Below, one piece after another: positions 1 to 8,153 of a stretch of DNA of 64,000 nt; positions within the stretch are counted from its first letter, which is position 1; each line of letters opens with the position of its first letter. Made by a program: the position numbers and the translations under genes. The notes below the pieces were generated by a model. The model was not told where the DNA came from. It searched no databases and saw only the letters and a program-made list of their open reading frames with translations. The stretch is from Pseudomonadota bacterium (GTDB lineage Bacteria; Bdellovibrionota; Bacteriovoracia; Bacteriovoracales; Bacteriovoracaceae): contig JAIYDL010000016.1 in the NCBI GenBank assembly GCA_027487515.1, positions 496,001 to 560,000 on the forward strand, read 5' to 3'.

Positions 1-1
1 G

Positions 2-1909
2 CAGCAATTTCAGACCCTCCTTGGAGTCACCGGCTCAGGGAAGACCTTTGCCATGGCGAACGTCATCAAGAACCTCGGGAAGAAGACTCTCATCCTTGCA
101 CCGAATAAAACTCTCGCCGCCCAGCTCTTCGCGGAGTTTAAGGAGTTCTTCCCCCACAACGCCGTCGAGTACTTCGTCTCCTACTACGACTACTACCAAC
201 CCGAGGCTTACGTGCCAGGTTCGGACACCTACATCGAGAAGGACTCGGCGATCAACGATGAGATTGAAAAGCTCCGGCACTCGACCACTCGCTCGCTCTT
301 CGCGCGCGACGATGTCGTGGTGGTGGCCTCCGTGAGCTGCATCTACGGCATCGGCTCGCCGGATGAATACTTCGACCAGAGGATCACCCTCCTCACACAG
401 GACAAGATCGAGCGAGACGAGCTGCTGCGGAAGTTGGTGGAAAATCAGTACCAGCGAAACGACATGGATTTTCACCGGGGGACGTTTCGTGTCCGTGGGG
501 ACGTCGTCGAAGTGTTCCCGGCCTACGAGGACTCCCAGATCGTCCGGATCGAGTTCTTCGACGACGTCGTCGATGGCCTCTTCATCGTCGATCCCCTCCG
601 GGGGAAGGTTCTCCAGACCTTAAACAAAATTGACATCTACCCCAAGAGTCACTACGTCGTCGGTCGGGATCGCATGAAGACGGCGATCTCAGACATCAAG
701 CTCGAGCTGCGGGAGCGCCTGCAAGCGCTCAAGGATGAGGGGAAGCTCGTCGAGCACCAACGGCTCTCGCAGCGGACACTCCTAGACCTCGAGATGATGG
801 AGGAGATGGGCTTTTGTCCCGGGATCGAGAACTACTCCCGGCACTTGGCCGGAAACAAGGCCGGAGAACCGCCGTTCACACTCATCGACTACTTCAAGAA
901 AGATTTCCTCATGATCATCGACGAGAGCCACGTCACCGTCCCCCAGGTCGGTGGGATGTACAAAGGTGATCGCGCGCGCAAGCTCACGCTCGTCGACTAC
1001 GGTTTCCGGCTCCCGAGTGCGCTAGATAACAGACCCTTAAATTTTCCGGAGTTTGAAACCAAGCTCAACCAAGTGCTCTTCGTTTCCGCAACTCCCGCAG
1101 ACTTCGAACTCCAGAAGTGCGGCGGGGAGTACGCGGAGCAGATCATCCGTCCAACGGGCCTCCTCGATCCGGTGATCGAACTCCGGGACGCGAAGAATCA
1201 GGTCGACGACATGCTGCTGGAAGCGAAGAAGGCCATCGCGGCTGGCCACCGCGTCCTCGTCACGACTCTCACCAAGCGTCTCGCGGAGGAGCTCACGACC
1301 TTCTACCGGGGCGTGGGGATGCGGATCAAGTACCTTCACTCAGACATTGACACCCTCGAACGGATGGAGATCCTCCGGGATCTGCGTCTCGGAGAGTTCG
1401 ACATCCTGGTCGGAATCAACCTTCTTCGTGAGGGCCTCGACATCCCCGAGGTCGCTCTGGTCGGTATCCTTGACGCTGACAAGGAAGGGTTCCTGCGCTC
1501 CACGCGGTCGCTCATTCAGACCATCGGCCGGGCGGCGCGGAACTCCGAGGGGCGGGTGATCCTCTATGGATTCCGGAAGACGCCGAGTATCATCGAGGCC
1601 ATGAAGATCACCGAAGATCGCCGGAAAAAGCAAATGGAGTACAACCAACTCCACGGCATCACCCCGACGACGGTGTCCAAGAAAGTGAGTGGGGGAGTGA
1701 TCGAAGTCCTCCGCGGGGCCAAGAAGGCTGACCGGAAGAGTCGAGTAAAGGATATTTCAACGGAGACGCTTTCGTCAGAGGCAATTGATGCTAAGATCAA
1801 AGAACTCAAGCAGCAAATGAAAGAAGCGGCCACGGCGCTCCAGTTCGAAGAAGCGGCGAGGATCCGGGATGAAATCAAGAAGCTGTCGGAGTTAAGGTTC
1901 ATGTTATGA
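2..1909 (+). CDS. uvrB: UvrB, excinuclease ABC subunit B (5' end outside the window)
   Basis: UvrB is the DNA-damage verification helicase of nucleotide excision repair; it receives the lesion from UvrA and recruits UvrC. The reading frame is open from base 2 and already contains the Walker A motif GVTGSGKT there, upstream of the first in-frame ATG at 53. The gene therefore begins before the window and the ATG at 53 is internal. Visible family marks are the beta-hairpin region [16 protein letters not shown], the DESH helicase box, the late helicase motifs ([16 protein letters not shown]) and a C-terminal UVR helix pair rich in E/A/R. About 635 residues are present against the usual 660-680. 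The stop overlaps the next start (ATGA). Identity is certain; only the N-terminus is missing. Confidence 0.98.
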   Translation, partial: QQFQTLLGVTGSGKTFAMANVIKNLGKKTLILAPNKTLAAQLFAEFKEFFPHNAVEYFVSYYDYYQPEAYVPGSDTYIEKDSAINDEIEKLRHSTTRSLFARDDVVVVASVSCIYGIGSPDEYFDQRITLLTQDKIERDELLRKLVENQYQRNDMDFHRGTFRVRGDVVEVFPAYEDSQIVRIEFFDDVVDGLFIVDPLRGKVLQTLNKIDIYPKSHYVVGRDRMKTAISDIKLELRERLQALKDEGKLVEHQRLSQRTLLDLEMMEEMGFCPGIENYSRHLAGNKAGEPPFTLIDYFKKDFLMIIDESHVTVPQVGGMYKGDRARKLTLVDYGFRLPSALDNRPLNFPEFETKLNQVLFVSATPADFELQKCGGEYAEQIIRPTGLLDPVIELRDAKNQVDDMLLEAKKAIAAGHRVLVTTLTKRLAEELTTFYRGVGMRIKYLHSDIDTLERMEILRDLRLGEFDILVGINLLREGLDIPEVALVGILDADKEGFLRSTRSLIQTIGRAARNSEGRVILYGFRKTPSIIEAMKITEDRRKKQMEYNQLHGITPTTVSKKVSGGVIEVLRGAKKADRKSRVKDISTETLSSEAIDAKIKELKQQMKEAATALQFEEAARIRDEIKKLSELRFML

Positions 1910-2259
1910 GGCTCCTCTCCCTGCTCTTTTTTCTGCCCGTCATTGCCCTGGCATCCGTCCGGCCCGAAGCCTTTGTCGTGCAGATCAACGACCGGTCGAT
2001 GTCCGTGTTATCCCCGGAGACGAAGAGACCCATCTTCGCGGTGCTCATCGAGAACCGCTCCCTCTCCGACCAGGTTGGGAAGTTCGTCGTGGGTGGCCGG
2101 ATCCTCAAGTTCGTTTCCGTCCCGACCGGGAAGGCCGCGACCGTAGAGATCGAAAACAAGAGCACGGCCCCGGTCGTGTTCGTGCCCTTGAGTCCGGCGT
2201 TCCAGGAAGTCACGCTCATGTTTGGGAAGAAGGCCTATGAAATCCCACCAAAAGAATAG
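1906..2259 (+). CDS. Small secreted protein of unknown function
   Basis: This 117-residue protein starts with a clear signal peptide ([16 protein letters not shown]) and should be periplasmic or outer-membrane associated. The remainder is beta-rich, with alternating hydrophobic residues ([30 protein letters not shown]), suggesting an immunoglobulin-like or cupredoxin-like sandwich. I recognise no catalytic motif. It is translationally coupled to uvrB (ATGA overlap) and its own end overlaps the next gene, so it belongs to the same transcript. No function can be assigned. Confidence 0.75.
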   Translation: MRLLSLLFFLPVIALASVRPEAFVVQINDRSMSVLSPETKRPIFAVLIENRSLSDQVGKFVVGGRILKFVSVPTGKAATVEIENKSTAPVVFVPLSPAFQEVTLMFGKKAYEIPPKE

Positions 2260-3382
2260 TGTCCAAAAGGTTGTGCTCGTCATCTCTGATCTCCACCTTT
2301 CCGCCGGGAAAATGATCAAAGGCAAGAGGAACCTCCTCGAGGATTTTCACTACGACAATGAGCTCATCGACTTCCTGAGTTACTACTCCTCCGGGGACTA
2401 CGAGGACGTCGAGGTCGAGCTGGTGATCAACGGAGATTTCCTCGACTTCCTGGCCGTGCCCTACGTCGAGTTCTACGACGATGAGTTCTGGAGCGAGACC
2501 GCGGCGCTGGCGAAGCTCCGGATGATCATGAGCGCGCACCTCGGAGTCCTCCACGCCCTCAAGCGCTTCGTCTCGAGGCCAGAGAAAAAGATCGTCTACA
2601 TCATCGGCAATCACGACGCCGAGTTCGTCTTCGATTCGCTCAAGGAAGAGTTCCTGAGCTTCTTCGGAGAGGCCCGGAGTCACATCACACTCTCGAACGC
2701 CATCTCGACTCACGTTCCAGTCAAGGGGGTCAGCATCCAGCACGGCCACCAGTACGAGCGAGCGCATGAGTTCGACCAGGAAAACGCGGTCGTCGAAACC
2801 CTCAACGGAGAGAAGTACTTCATCCCTCCCTGGGGGTCGTACTACGTGACCAACGTGATCAACAAGTACAAGCAGGAGCGCTCGTTCATCAACGCGGTGA
2901 GGCCCATCAAGCACTTCATCATCCACGGCATCCTCTTCGACACCTTCTTCACGGTGCGCTTCATCCTCTCAAACTTCTACTACTTCGTGATGGTGCGCTT
3001 CTGGCATTTTTACATGACGAAGCGAAGCCTTCGGCAGGTCTTCGAGGACCTGTTCAGAGAGCTCGAACTCTTCCAAGATTTCGAGTCCCTCACGCGGCAG
3101 TTCTTCGAGACTAACCCCGCCTCTCGGGTCCTGATCGTGGGCCACACCCACAACCCCGCCCTCCGGATCTTCAACGACGGGACCATGTTCATCAACACGG
3201 GAACCTGGACTCGGATGGTGAACCTGGACCTGGGACAGTGGAACAACGGCAACGTCTTGACCTACGCGAAGATCGTCGTCAAGCAGCTCGACTACGAGAT
3301 CGAGGACTTCGAAAAACACGTGGAAGTGGACCTCAAGCACTGGCTGGGAATCAACACCTTCCCCTACTCCGAGTACCACTAG
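2237..3382 (+). CDS. Calcineurin-like metallophosphoesterase
   Basis: The protein carries the full two-metal phosphoesterase signature: SDLHL near the N-terminus, NGDFLDF, GNHD, a later GH in HGHQYERAH, and GHTHNP near the C-terminus. These residues bind two metal ions for phosphoester hydrolysis; the substrate cannot be read from sequence. At about 381 residues it is longer than UDP-2,3-diacylglucosamine hydrolase, with an aromatic, partly hydrophobic insert (about residues 210-270, FFTVRFILSNFYYFVMVRFWHF) that may contact the membrane. I prefer ATG at 2237, preceded by GAAGG, over an in-frame TTG at 2222. The start lies inside the end of the preceding gene, so the two are co-transcribed. 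Confidence 0.9.
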   Translation: MKSHQKNSVQKVVLVISDLHLSAGKMIKGKRNLLEDFHYDNELIDFLSYYSSGDYEDVEVELVINGDFLDFLAVPYVEFYDDEFWSETAALAKLRMIMSAHLGVLHALKRFVSRPEKKIVYIIGNHDAEFVFDSLKEEFLSFFGEARSHITLSNAISTHVPVKGVSIQHGHQYERAHEFDQENAVVETLNGEKYFIPPWGSYYVTNVINKYKQERSFINAVRPIKHFIIHGILFDTFFTVRFILSNFYYFVMVRFWHFYMTKRSLRQVFEDLFRELELFQDFESLTRQFFETNPASRVLIVGHTHNPALRIFNDGTMFINTGTWTRMVNLDLGQWNNGNVLTYAKIVVKQLDYEIEDFEKHVEVDLKHWLGINTFPYSEYH

Positions 3383-3397
3383 CGCCGCGGGGGCACA

Positions 3398-3745
3398 TCA
3401 GAACAGGGTGTTGAATTTCTCGAGCAGCTTCCGCGAGTGCACGGGGTAGGACATGACGTGCGTGACGCCGAGGCGCATCGCCAGGGCCTGGCCCAGGCCC
3501 TCTCTCGGATCAGCGAAAACGACGAAGTCGCGCTGGGCGCGAACGTTCTCGAGCAGCAGATCGGTGACGAAGGTGCCGTTGACCATGACGAGAAAGCCGG
3601 TGCGGCCCCCGAGGTGCGCGAGCGCCTCGGCTTCGGTGCTCGCCTCGACGATGTGGAAGTAGCCGTTCTTCGTGAGCATGTCTCGAAGCAGCAGGCGGAA
3701 CTCTTCGTTGTCGTCACAGATCAGGATGGGAGTAGAGAAGTTCAT
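3398..3745 (-). CDS. Degenerate CheY-like receiver domain protein
   Basis: This is a stand-alone 115-residue receiver fold: beta-1 ends in the acidic pair D11-D12 (ICDDNEE) and the length matches CheY. The three residues needed for phosphorylation switching are altered. The phospho-acceptor position after beta-3 is N56 (VMVNGT), the Ser/Thr position is A79 (VVFADP), and the conserved Lys before the cis-Pro is Y100 (MSYPVH). It is therefore unlikely to be switched by aspartyl phosphorylation and may act as a constitutive or atypical pseudo-receiver. It sits convergently against the phosphoesterase gene and divergently from the flagellin gene, so a motility link is possible but unproven. The ATG at 3745 has AGGA about eight bases upstream. 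Confidence 0.82.
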   Translation of the reverse strand: MNFSTPILICDDNEEFRLLLRDMLTKNGYFHIVEASTEAEALAHLGGRTGFLVMVNGTFVTDLLLENVRAQRDFVVFADPREGLGQALAMRLGVTHVMSYPVHSRKLLEKFNTLF

Positions 3746-4022
3746 GGAGAGAATCCTACCAAGTTAGCAGCGGTTTAGGAATGCTCAAGCGCTCGGAACC
3801 AGGGAAGATTCCGATCACTGAGCGGGGGAGTCAGGTACGTGCGGTCTTAATTAATTTTAAAAAAGGCTTAAGTAAACTTTTCCCCCTCCGAACAGACCTC
3901 TGTCAGCACATGAGTGTTGGCAGGAACGAAAAAAATCACTTAAGCACGGAAGCTTATCTAGTCTCTCAAGGTTTGAGAACTGATCATCACGGAAGGATGA
4001 GGGTAAAACCAAGGAGGATCTC
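3746..4022 (+). promoter_or_regulatory. Intergenic leader of the flagellin gene
   Basis: This 277-base stretch between two divergent genes is AT-rich around 3850-3880. A TAAACTTT sequence at 3873-3880 resembles the -35 part of flagellar sigma-28 promoters, but the matching -10 (GCCGATAA) is not present at the right distance, so I do not call a promoter. A 6-bp inverted repeat (TCTCAA/TTGAGA, 3964-3978) lies in the presumed leader. A very strong ribosome site, AAGGAGG at 4011-4017, precedes the ATG. Confidence 0.4.
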
Positions 4023-4856
4023 ATGGGTTTCCGTATCAACACAAACATCTCTTCTATTTCTGCGCAGAGATCTCTCGCCATAAATAGCAGAGAATCCGAG
4101 GGCAACCTCTCGAAGCTCGCCAGTGGTTCTCGAATCACGAAAGCGGCCGACGATGCTGCTGGCCTCGCGATCTCCGAGAAATTGAAGGCGAACATCCGCT
4201 CGTTGAAGCAAGCGGATCGTAACGCCAACGACGGTATCTCGATGGTTCAGACGGCCGAGGGCGGCCTGAACGAAGTTTCTTCCATCCTCACTCGGATGCG
4301 GGAACTTGCGATCCAGACCTCTTCTGACACTGTCGGGGACTCTGAGCGCCAGATGACGAACATGGAGTACCAAAACCTGAAGCTCGAACTCGAGCGTATT
4401 TCACAGGTCACAGAGTTCAACGGGAAGAAGCTCCTCAACGGCGAAGGCGACAAGTACGACTTCCAAGTCGGCACGAACAACGACGACTTCCAGGATCGGA
4501 TCTCTTACAACGCTGACCAGGTGAACGCTCGACTCGATGGCCTCGAAATCAGCGAGCTCGATGTTTCTACGAAAGTGGCATCTCAGGAGTCGCTCGGCTC
4601 CCTCGACACGGCGATCGAGAAAGTCTCAGGGTTCCGCTCGTACCTCGGTGCGATTCAGAACCGCCTCGTTTCGACGTCGAACAACCTCCAAGTGAACGTG
4701 GAGAATATCTCCGCTGCGAACTCGCGGATCCGAGACGTCGACTACGCCGACGCGACTGCGACAAAAGCGAAGAATGACATTCTCAACGCAGCTGGTACCT
4801 CGGTGCTCGCTCAGGCCAACATGAACGGTCAGAATGCACTTAAGTTGATTGGCTAA
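4023..4856 (+). CDS. fliC: Flagellin
   Basis: This is the filament subunit of the flagellum. The N-terminal D0/D1 domain is canonical (INTNISSISAQRSL, LASGSRITKAADDAAGLAIS, and a TSSDTVGDSERQ stretch), and the C-terminal domain ends with ANMNGQNALKLIG. The 277-residue length and the short variable centre indicate a minimal flagellin. It is preceded by a strong Shine-Dalgarno and followed by a strong terminator, so it is transcribed alone. Bdellovibrio-type bacteria carry several flagellin genes, so this may be one paralogue. No chaperone or other flagellar gene is nearby. Confidence 0.97.
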   Translation: MGFRINTNISSISAQRSLAINSRESEGNLSKLASGSRITKAADDAAGLAISEKLKANIRSLKQADRNANDGISMVQTAEGGLNEVSSILTRMRELAIQTSSDTVGDSERQMTNMEYQNLKLELERISQVTEFNGKKLLNGEGDKYDFQVGTNNDDFQDRISYNADQVNARLDGLEISELDVSTKVASQESLGSLDTAIEKVSGFRSYLGAIQNRLVSTSNNLQVNVENISAANSRIRDVDYADATATKAKNDILNAAGTSVLAQANMNGQNALKLIG

Positions 4857-4882
4857 TTTCGCTCGAATCCCTGCCTAAACAG

Positions 4883-4922
4883 GACCCGCCGGTGGACGAA
4901 TGGCCTCCGGCGGGTCTTCTTA
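4883..4922 (+). terminator. Intrinsic terminator after flagellin
   Basis: A perfect 10-bp inverted repeat (GACCCGCCGG at 4883-4892, CCGGCGGGTC at 4907-4916) is followed by a T-rich tail. It lies 26 bases after the flagellin stop and also faces the convergent aldehyde dehydrogenase gene. Confidence 0.85.
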
Positions 4923-4930
4923 TTTAGTGA

Positions 4931-6415
4931 TTAGAAAATCGCATCAAACCAGGGCTTCTTCCCACGCTCGTCACAATCTGAGACCCAAAGGTGCTTGACC
5001 TCGAGGTACGCTCGGAGGCCCTCTTCTCCCATTTCGCGGCCGAGGCCGGACTGCTTGTAACCACCAAACGGCATGCCGGGATTGAGCAGATGGTATTCGT
5101 TGATCCAAACGGTTCCACTTTCGATAGACCGCGCGATCAGCTGGGCCTGCTTCGAGTCCCTGGTCCAGACGGCCGCGGCGAGGCCATAGACCGAGCGGTT
5201 GGCCAGGCGGACCGCTTCGTCGATGGTTTTAAATGGTGTGATGGCGAGAACTGGGCCAAAGATCTCTTCTCTGAAGATGGTATGGTCCGGGCCCACTTCG
5301 AAGACGGTGGGTTGGATGTAGTAGCCTTTGTCCATGTCTCCGCCGGTCAGGCGCTCTCCGCCGCAGAGGAGTTTTGCCCCCTCCTTCTTCGACACGTTGA
5401 TGTAGCCCATGATTGTGTCAAACTGCTTTTTACTGATGACGGGGCCATAGCTCGTCGCCGGATCTGTTGGAACCCCCACTTTCACGTCGGCGATCCGCTT
5501 CAGGAGGGCTTCCTTGAATTCTGGATAAATCTTTTCATCTACCAAGAGCCGAGTTCCGGAGTCGCAGGCCTGGCCGGCGTGGTAAAGGAAGGCGTAGAGT
5601 GCACCGTCCACGGCAATCGAGAGATCGGCGTCGGCCAGGACGATGTTCGGCGACTTCCCGCCGAGCTCCAGAGAGAGCTTGAGGAGATTGTGGCTGGCCG
5701 TCTGCATGATCCGTTTACCAACGGCCGTGGAACCGGTGAACGCAACTTTCCGAATCTTCGGGTGCTTGATGAGGAGTTCACCCTCTCTGGCACCCCCAGT
5801 GATGATGTTGACCACTCCGGCCGGAACTCCGGCATCCCGGATGATCTCCGCAAGAATGGAGGCTGTCCCAGGGGTTTCCTGGGCGGTCTTGAGCACGGTC
5901 GTGCAGCCCGCAGCGATGACCGGGCCTATTTTCCAAGCCGCCATCACGAGTGGGAAATTCCATGGAATGATTTGTGCGCACACACCCACGGGTTCGTAGA
6001 TTTTGTAGTTCTGAGAAAACCCGGCCCGGGAGGCCCCTTCGTCTTTTTGCTCGAAGGTAAACTTCCGAAGTTGTCCCGCGAGGACTTTGAAGTAGGAGGC
6101 GGCGTTATGGACGTCGGTCTTCGCTTTCCGGATGCAGGAGCCAGAGTCGGCGATCTCGAGTTCAGTGAGTTCGGTGCGTCTTTCTTTTATTTTTTCACCG
6201 ATGGCCTCGAGGAGATCGGCGCGCTTCATCGGATCGAGGGCCCGCCAAGCCTCAGAGTAGAACGCGTCCTCGGCAGCGTCCACCGCTTCGTTGATGTCTT
6301 TGTCCGACGGCAGGTAGACCTTCGCTACCGGTTCGCCGGTGGCCGGGTTTTCCGAAACATAGCTTCGCTCTCCGGTCCGGAATTCTCCGTTAATGAACAG
6401 TTTTATTTCTCTCAT
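4931..6415 (-). CDS. NAD(P)-dependent aldehyde dehydrogenase
   Basis: This 494-residue member of the ALDH superfamily oxidises an aldehyde to the acid. Visible motifs are the cofactor segment IIPWNFP, the FTGSTAVGKR loop, the general-base segment LELGGKSPN and the catalytic cysteine in GQACDSGTR. It most resembles the betaine/phenylacetaldehyde dehydrogenase branch by eye. Because it follows paaJ and a small secreted protein on the same strand, it could be the ring-cleavage semialdehyde dehydrogenase that E. coli carries as the N-terminal half of PaaZ; no MaoC hydratase domain is fused here. Phenylacetaldehyde dehydrogenase is the main alternative. Start ATG has TAAGGAG at good spacing. Confidence 0.93.
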   Translation of the reverse strand: MREIKLFINGEFRTGERSYVSENPATGEPVAKVYLPSDKDINEAVDAAEDAFYSEAWRALDPMKRADLLEAIGEKIKERRTELTELEIADSGSCIRKAKTDVHNAASYFKVLAGQLRKFTFEQKDEGASRAGFSQNYKIYEPVGVCAQIIPWNFPLVMAAWKIGPVIAAGCTTVLKTAQETPGTASILAEIIRDAGVPAGVVNIITGGAREGELLIKHPKIRKVAFTGSTAVGKRIMQTASHNLLKLSLELGGKSPNIVLADADLSIAVDGALYAFLYHAGQACDSGTRLLVDEKIYPEFKEALLKRIADVKVGVPTDPATSYGPVISKKQFDTIMGYINVSKKEGAKLLCGGERLTGGDMDKGYYIQPTVFEVGPDHTIFREEIFGPVLAITPFKTIDEAVRLANRSVYGLAAAVWTRDSKQAQLIARSIESGTVWINEYHLLNPGMPFGGYKQSGLGREMGEEGLRAYLEVKHLWVSDCDERGKKPWFDAIF

Positions 6416-6425
6416 GGGTGTCTCC

Positions 6426-6788
6426 TTAGATGTCTGTGAGTTTTACGCTGATGATGGAGTTCGGCTGACCGGTCGCGCCCTTGGCGTAGATGTCGCGGAG
6501 TTTTCCGGCCTCGAGGTCGGACTCGTCCCCGCTCGTCACCAGGATGAGGTTTTTTTCTTTGCGCTCGTGGACGACGTAAACGAGCGTCGCCCGCTTTTTG
6601 TCCTGGGGCTTCAGGGTGAGTTTCAAGATGAAAGTTCCCGCCGGGAACACGTACTCGCGATTATGCTCGACCTTCGAATCGAATCGCCACGATTCCCCGT
6701 CGACGGCGAAAGTTCCGCTGAGCCGCCAGCAGGCCTCGGCGGGTAAAGACATGACCAGGAGAGCGACCAAGGCCATCTGCCTTAACAT
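6426..6788 (-). CDS. Small secreted protein of unknown function
   Basis: I place the start at ATG 6788, which overlaps the paaJ stop and gives a signal peptide (MLRQMALVALLVMSLPAEA) followed directly by Cys-Trp. The mature part, about 100 residues, is beta-rich (TFAVDGESWRFDSKVEH, TFILKLTLKPQDKK, KNLILVTSGDESD). I recognise no family. It sits between paaJ and the aldehyde dehydrogenase with little spacing, so it is probably in the same operon, although its role in catabolism is unclear. Confidence 0.7.
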   Translation of the reverse strand: MLRQMALVALLVMSLPAEACWRLSGTFAVDGESWRFDSKVEHNREYVFPAGTFILKLTLKPQDKKRATLVYVVHERKEKNLILVTSGDESDLEAGKLRDIYAKGATGQPNSIISVKLTDI

Positions 6789-7978
6789 CGTTCCACCGAT
6801 ACAGCGATGCCCTGTCCTACACCGATGCACATGGAGGCCAAACCCTTCTTGAGCTTCGGATCCGCTTTCATCTGGTGCAAGAGCGTCGTGAGGATCCTCG
6901 TTCCGGAGCCCCCGAGTGGATGTCCGAGAGCGATGGACCCGCCGTTCCGGTTCACCCGTGCCGGATCAAGCTCGAGCTCCTTCATACAGCCCAGGGCCTG
7001 GACTGCGAAGGCCTCGTTGAGCTCAATGGCGTCGAAGTCTTCCAGTCGGTGCTGGAATCTGTGGCAGAGCCTTTTGACGGCACCGACGGGTCCCAGACCC
7101 ATCACGTTCGGATGGAGGCCGTGGACGGCACCACCCGTGATCCGGGCGAGTGGTACGAGGGAATGCCGTTTTAGGAACTCCTCAGAGCAAATGACGACCA
7201 TACTTGCTCCGTCGTTGATCGAAGAACTATTGCCGGCGGTCACGGTGCCGTCTTTCCGGAACGCGGGCCTCAGGCGGGCGAGTTTTTCAAGCGAGGTGTC
7301 AGGCCTTGGGCCCTCGTCGGTATCCACGACCATCGCTCCCTTCTTACCTTCCACAGTAATAGGGACGATCTCATTCTTAAACTTGCCCGCCTGCTGGGCC
7401 TGGACGGCTTTTTGGTGAGAGCTCAGAGCAAACCGATCCTGGTCTTCTCGAGAGATGCGGTGAAGGAGTTGCACCTCCTCTGCAGTTTCGCCCATACCTA
7501 AGAGGGGAAAGAGCTGCGCCATTTTGGGATTCTCGAAGCGCCATCCGATCGAGGTGTCCCAGATCTTTTGCGCTCGGTCAAATGGTTGCGCTGACTTAGA
7601 GAGCACGTAGGGCGCCCTCGACATGCTTTCGGCGCCACCTGCGATGAAGCAGTCGCCGAAACCCGCGGCGATGCGACCGTGGGCATCCATCACAGCGTCA
7701 AGTGAGGATCCGCAGAGACGATTGATCGTCGTCCCCGTGACCTCGTGGGGATACCCCGCTAGAAGGAGGGCCATCCGTGCGAGGTTGCGGTTGTCTTCCC
7801 CGGCTTGATTGGCGCAACCGATGATGGTGTCCGCGATTTCTCTAAGGTCAAAGGTCGCGGTGGCGGAGAAGTCTTTTAAAAGTTCGGCCAGGAGGTCATC
7901 CACTCGAACCGATGAGAGGACTCCGCCGAAGCCGCCGATGGGCGTTCTTTTCGCATGAACGATGAATGAGGTGGTCAT
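6782..7978 (-). CDS. paaJ: 3-oxoadipyl-CoA/acetyl-CoA acyltransferase, PaaJ type
   Basis: This thiolase performs the last step of phenylacetate breakdown, cleaving 3-oxoadipyl-CoA into acetyl-CoA and succinyl-CoA. The nucleophilic cysteine is in INRLCGSSLDA, the second active-site region is GHPLGGSG, and the proton-donating cysteine is in CIGVGQG near the C-terminus. Segments such as LGxVxSSVR-like VLSSVRVDDL, CANQAGEDNRN, IGWRFENPKMAQ and GLGPVGA closely match PaaJ/PcaF rather than FadA. At 398 residues it is the usual length. It starts a minus-strand unit with a small secreted protein and an aldehyde dehydrogenase, separate from the main paa operon at 11.8-16.2 kb. Confidence 0.93.
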   Translation of the reverse strand: MTTSFIVHAKRTPIGGFGGVLSSVRVDDLLAELLKDFSATATFDLREIADTIIGCANQAGEDNRNLARMALLLAGYPHEVTGTTINRLCGSSLDAVMDAHGRIAAGFGDCFIAGGAESMSRAPYVLSKSAQPFDRAQKIWDTSIGWRFENPKMAQLFPLLGMGETAEEVQLLHRISREDQDRFALSSHQKAVQAQQAGKFKNEIVPITVEGKKGAMVVDTDEGPRPDTSLEKLARLRPAFRKDGTVTAGNSSSINDGASMVVICSEEFLKRHSLVPLARITGGAVHGLHPNVMGLGPVGAVKRLCHRFQHRLEDFDAIELNEAFAVQALGCMKELELDPARVNRNGGSIALGHPLGGSGTRILTTLLHQMKADPKLKKGLASMCIGVGQGIAVSVERC

Positions 7979-8153
7979 GAATGTCCCTTAATGTTGGTTC
8001 CCACCGAATGCTAGCAATAATGTCTCAAAATGAGAAAGCAAAGGTCGGTAGTGCTACGTGTAAGGACGACCTTTTTACGATTTTCCGCTTGGCGGCTGCC
8101 CCTCTCCTGGCATAAAAGTAACCTCCGATTCCTCAAGACCAAGGATATTCTTC

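Noticed and set aside
3873..3899. TAAACTTT as a flagellin sigma-28 promoter
   Set aside because: The sequence at the expected -10 matches GCCGATAA in only three of eight positions.
4991..6439. Long open frame on the plus strand opposite the aldehyde dehydrogenase
   Set aside because: It is a complement shadow of a clear ALDH gene, with no recognisable domain or ribosome site.
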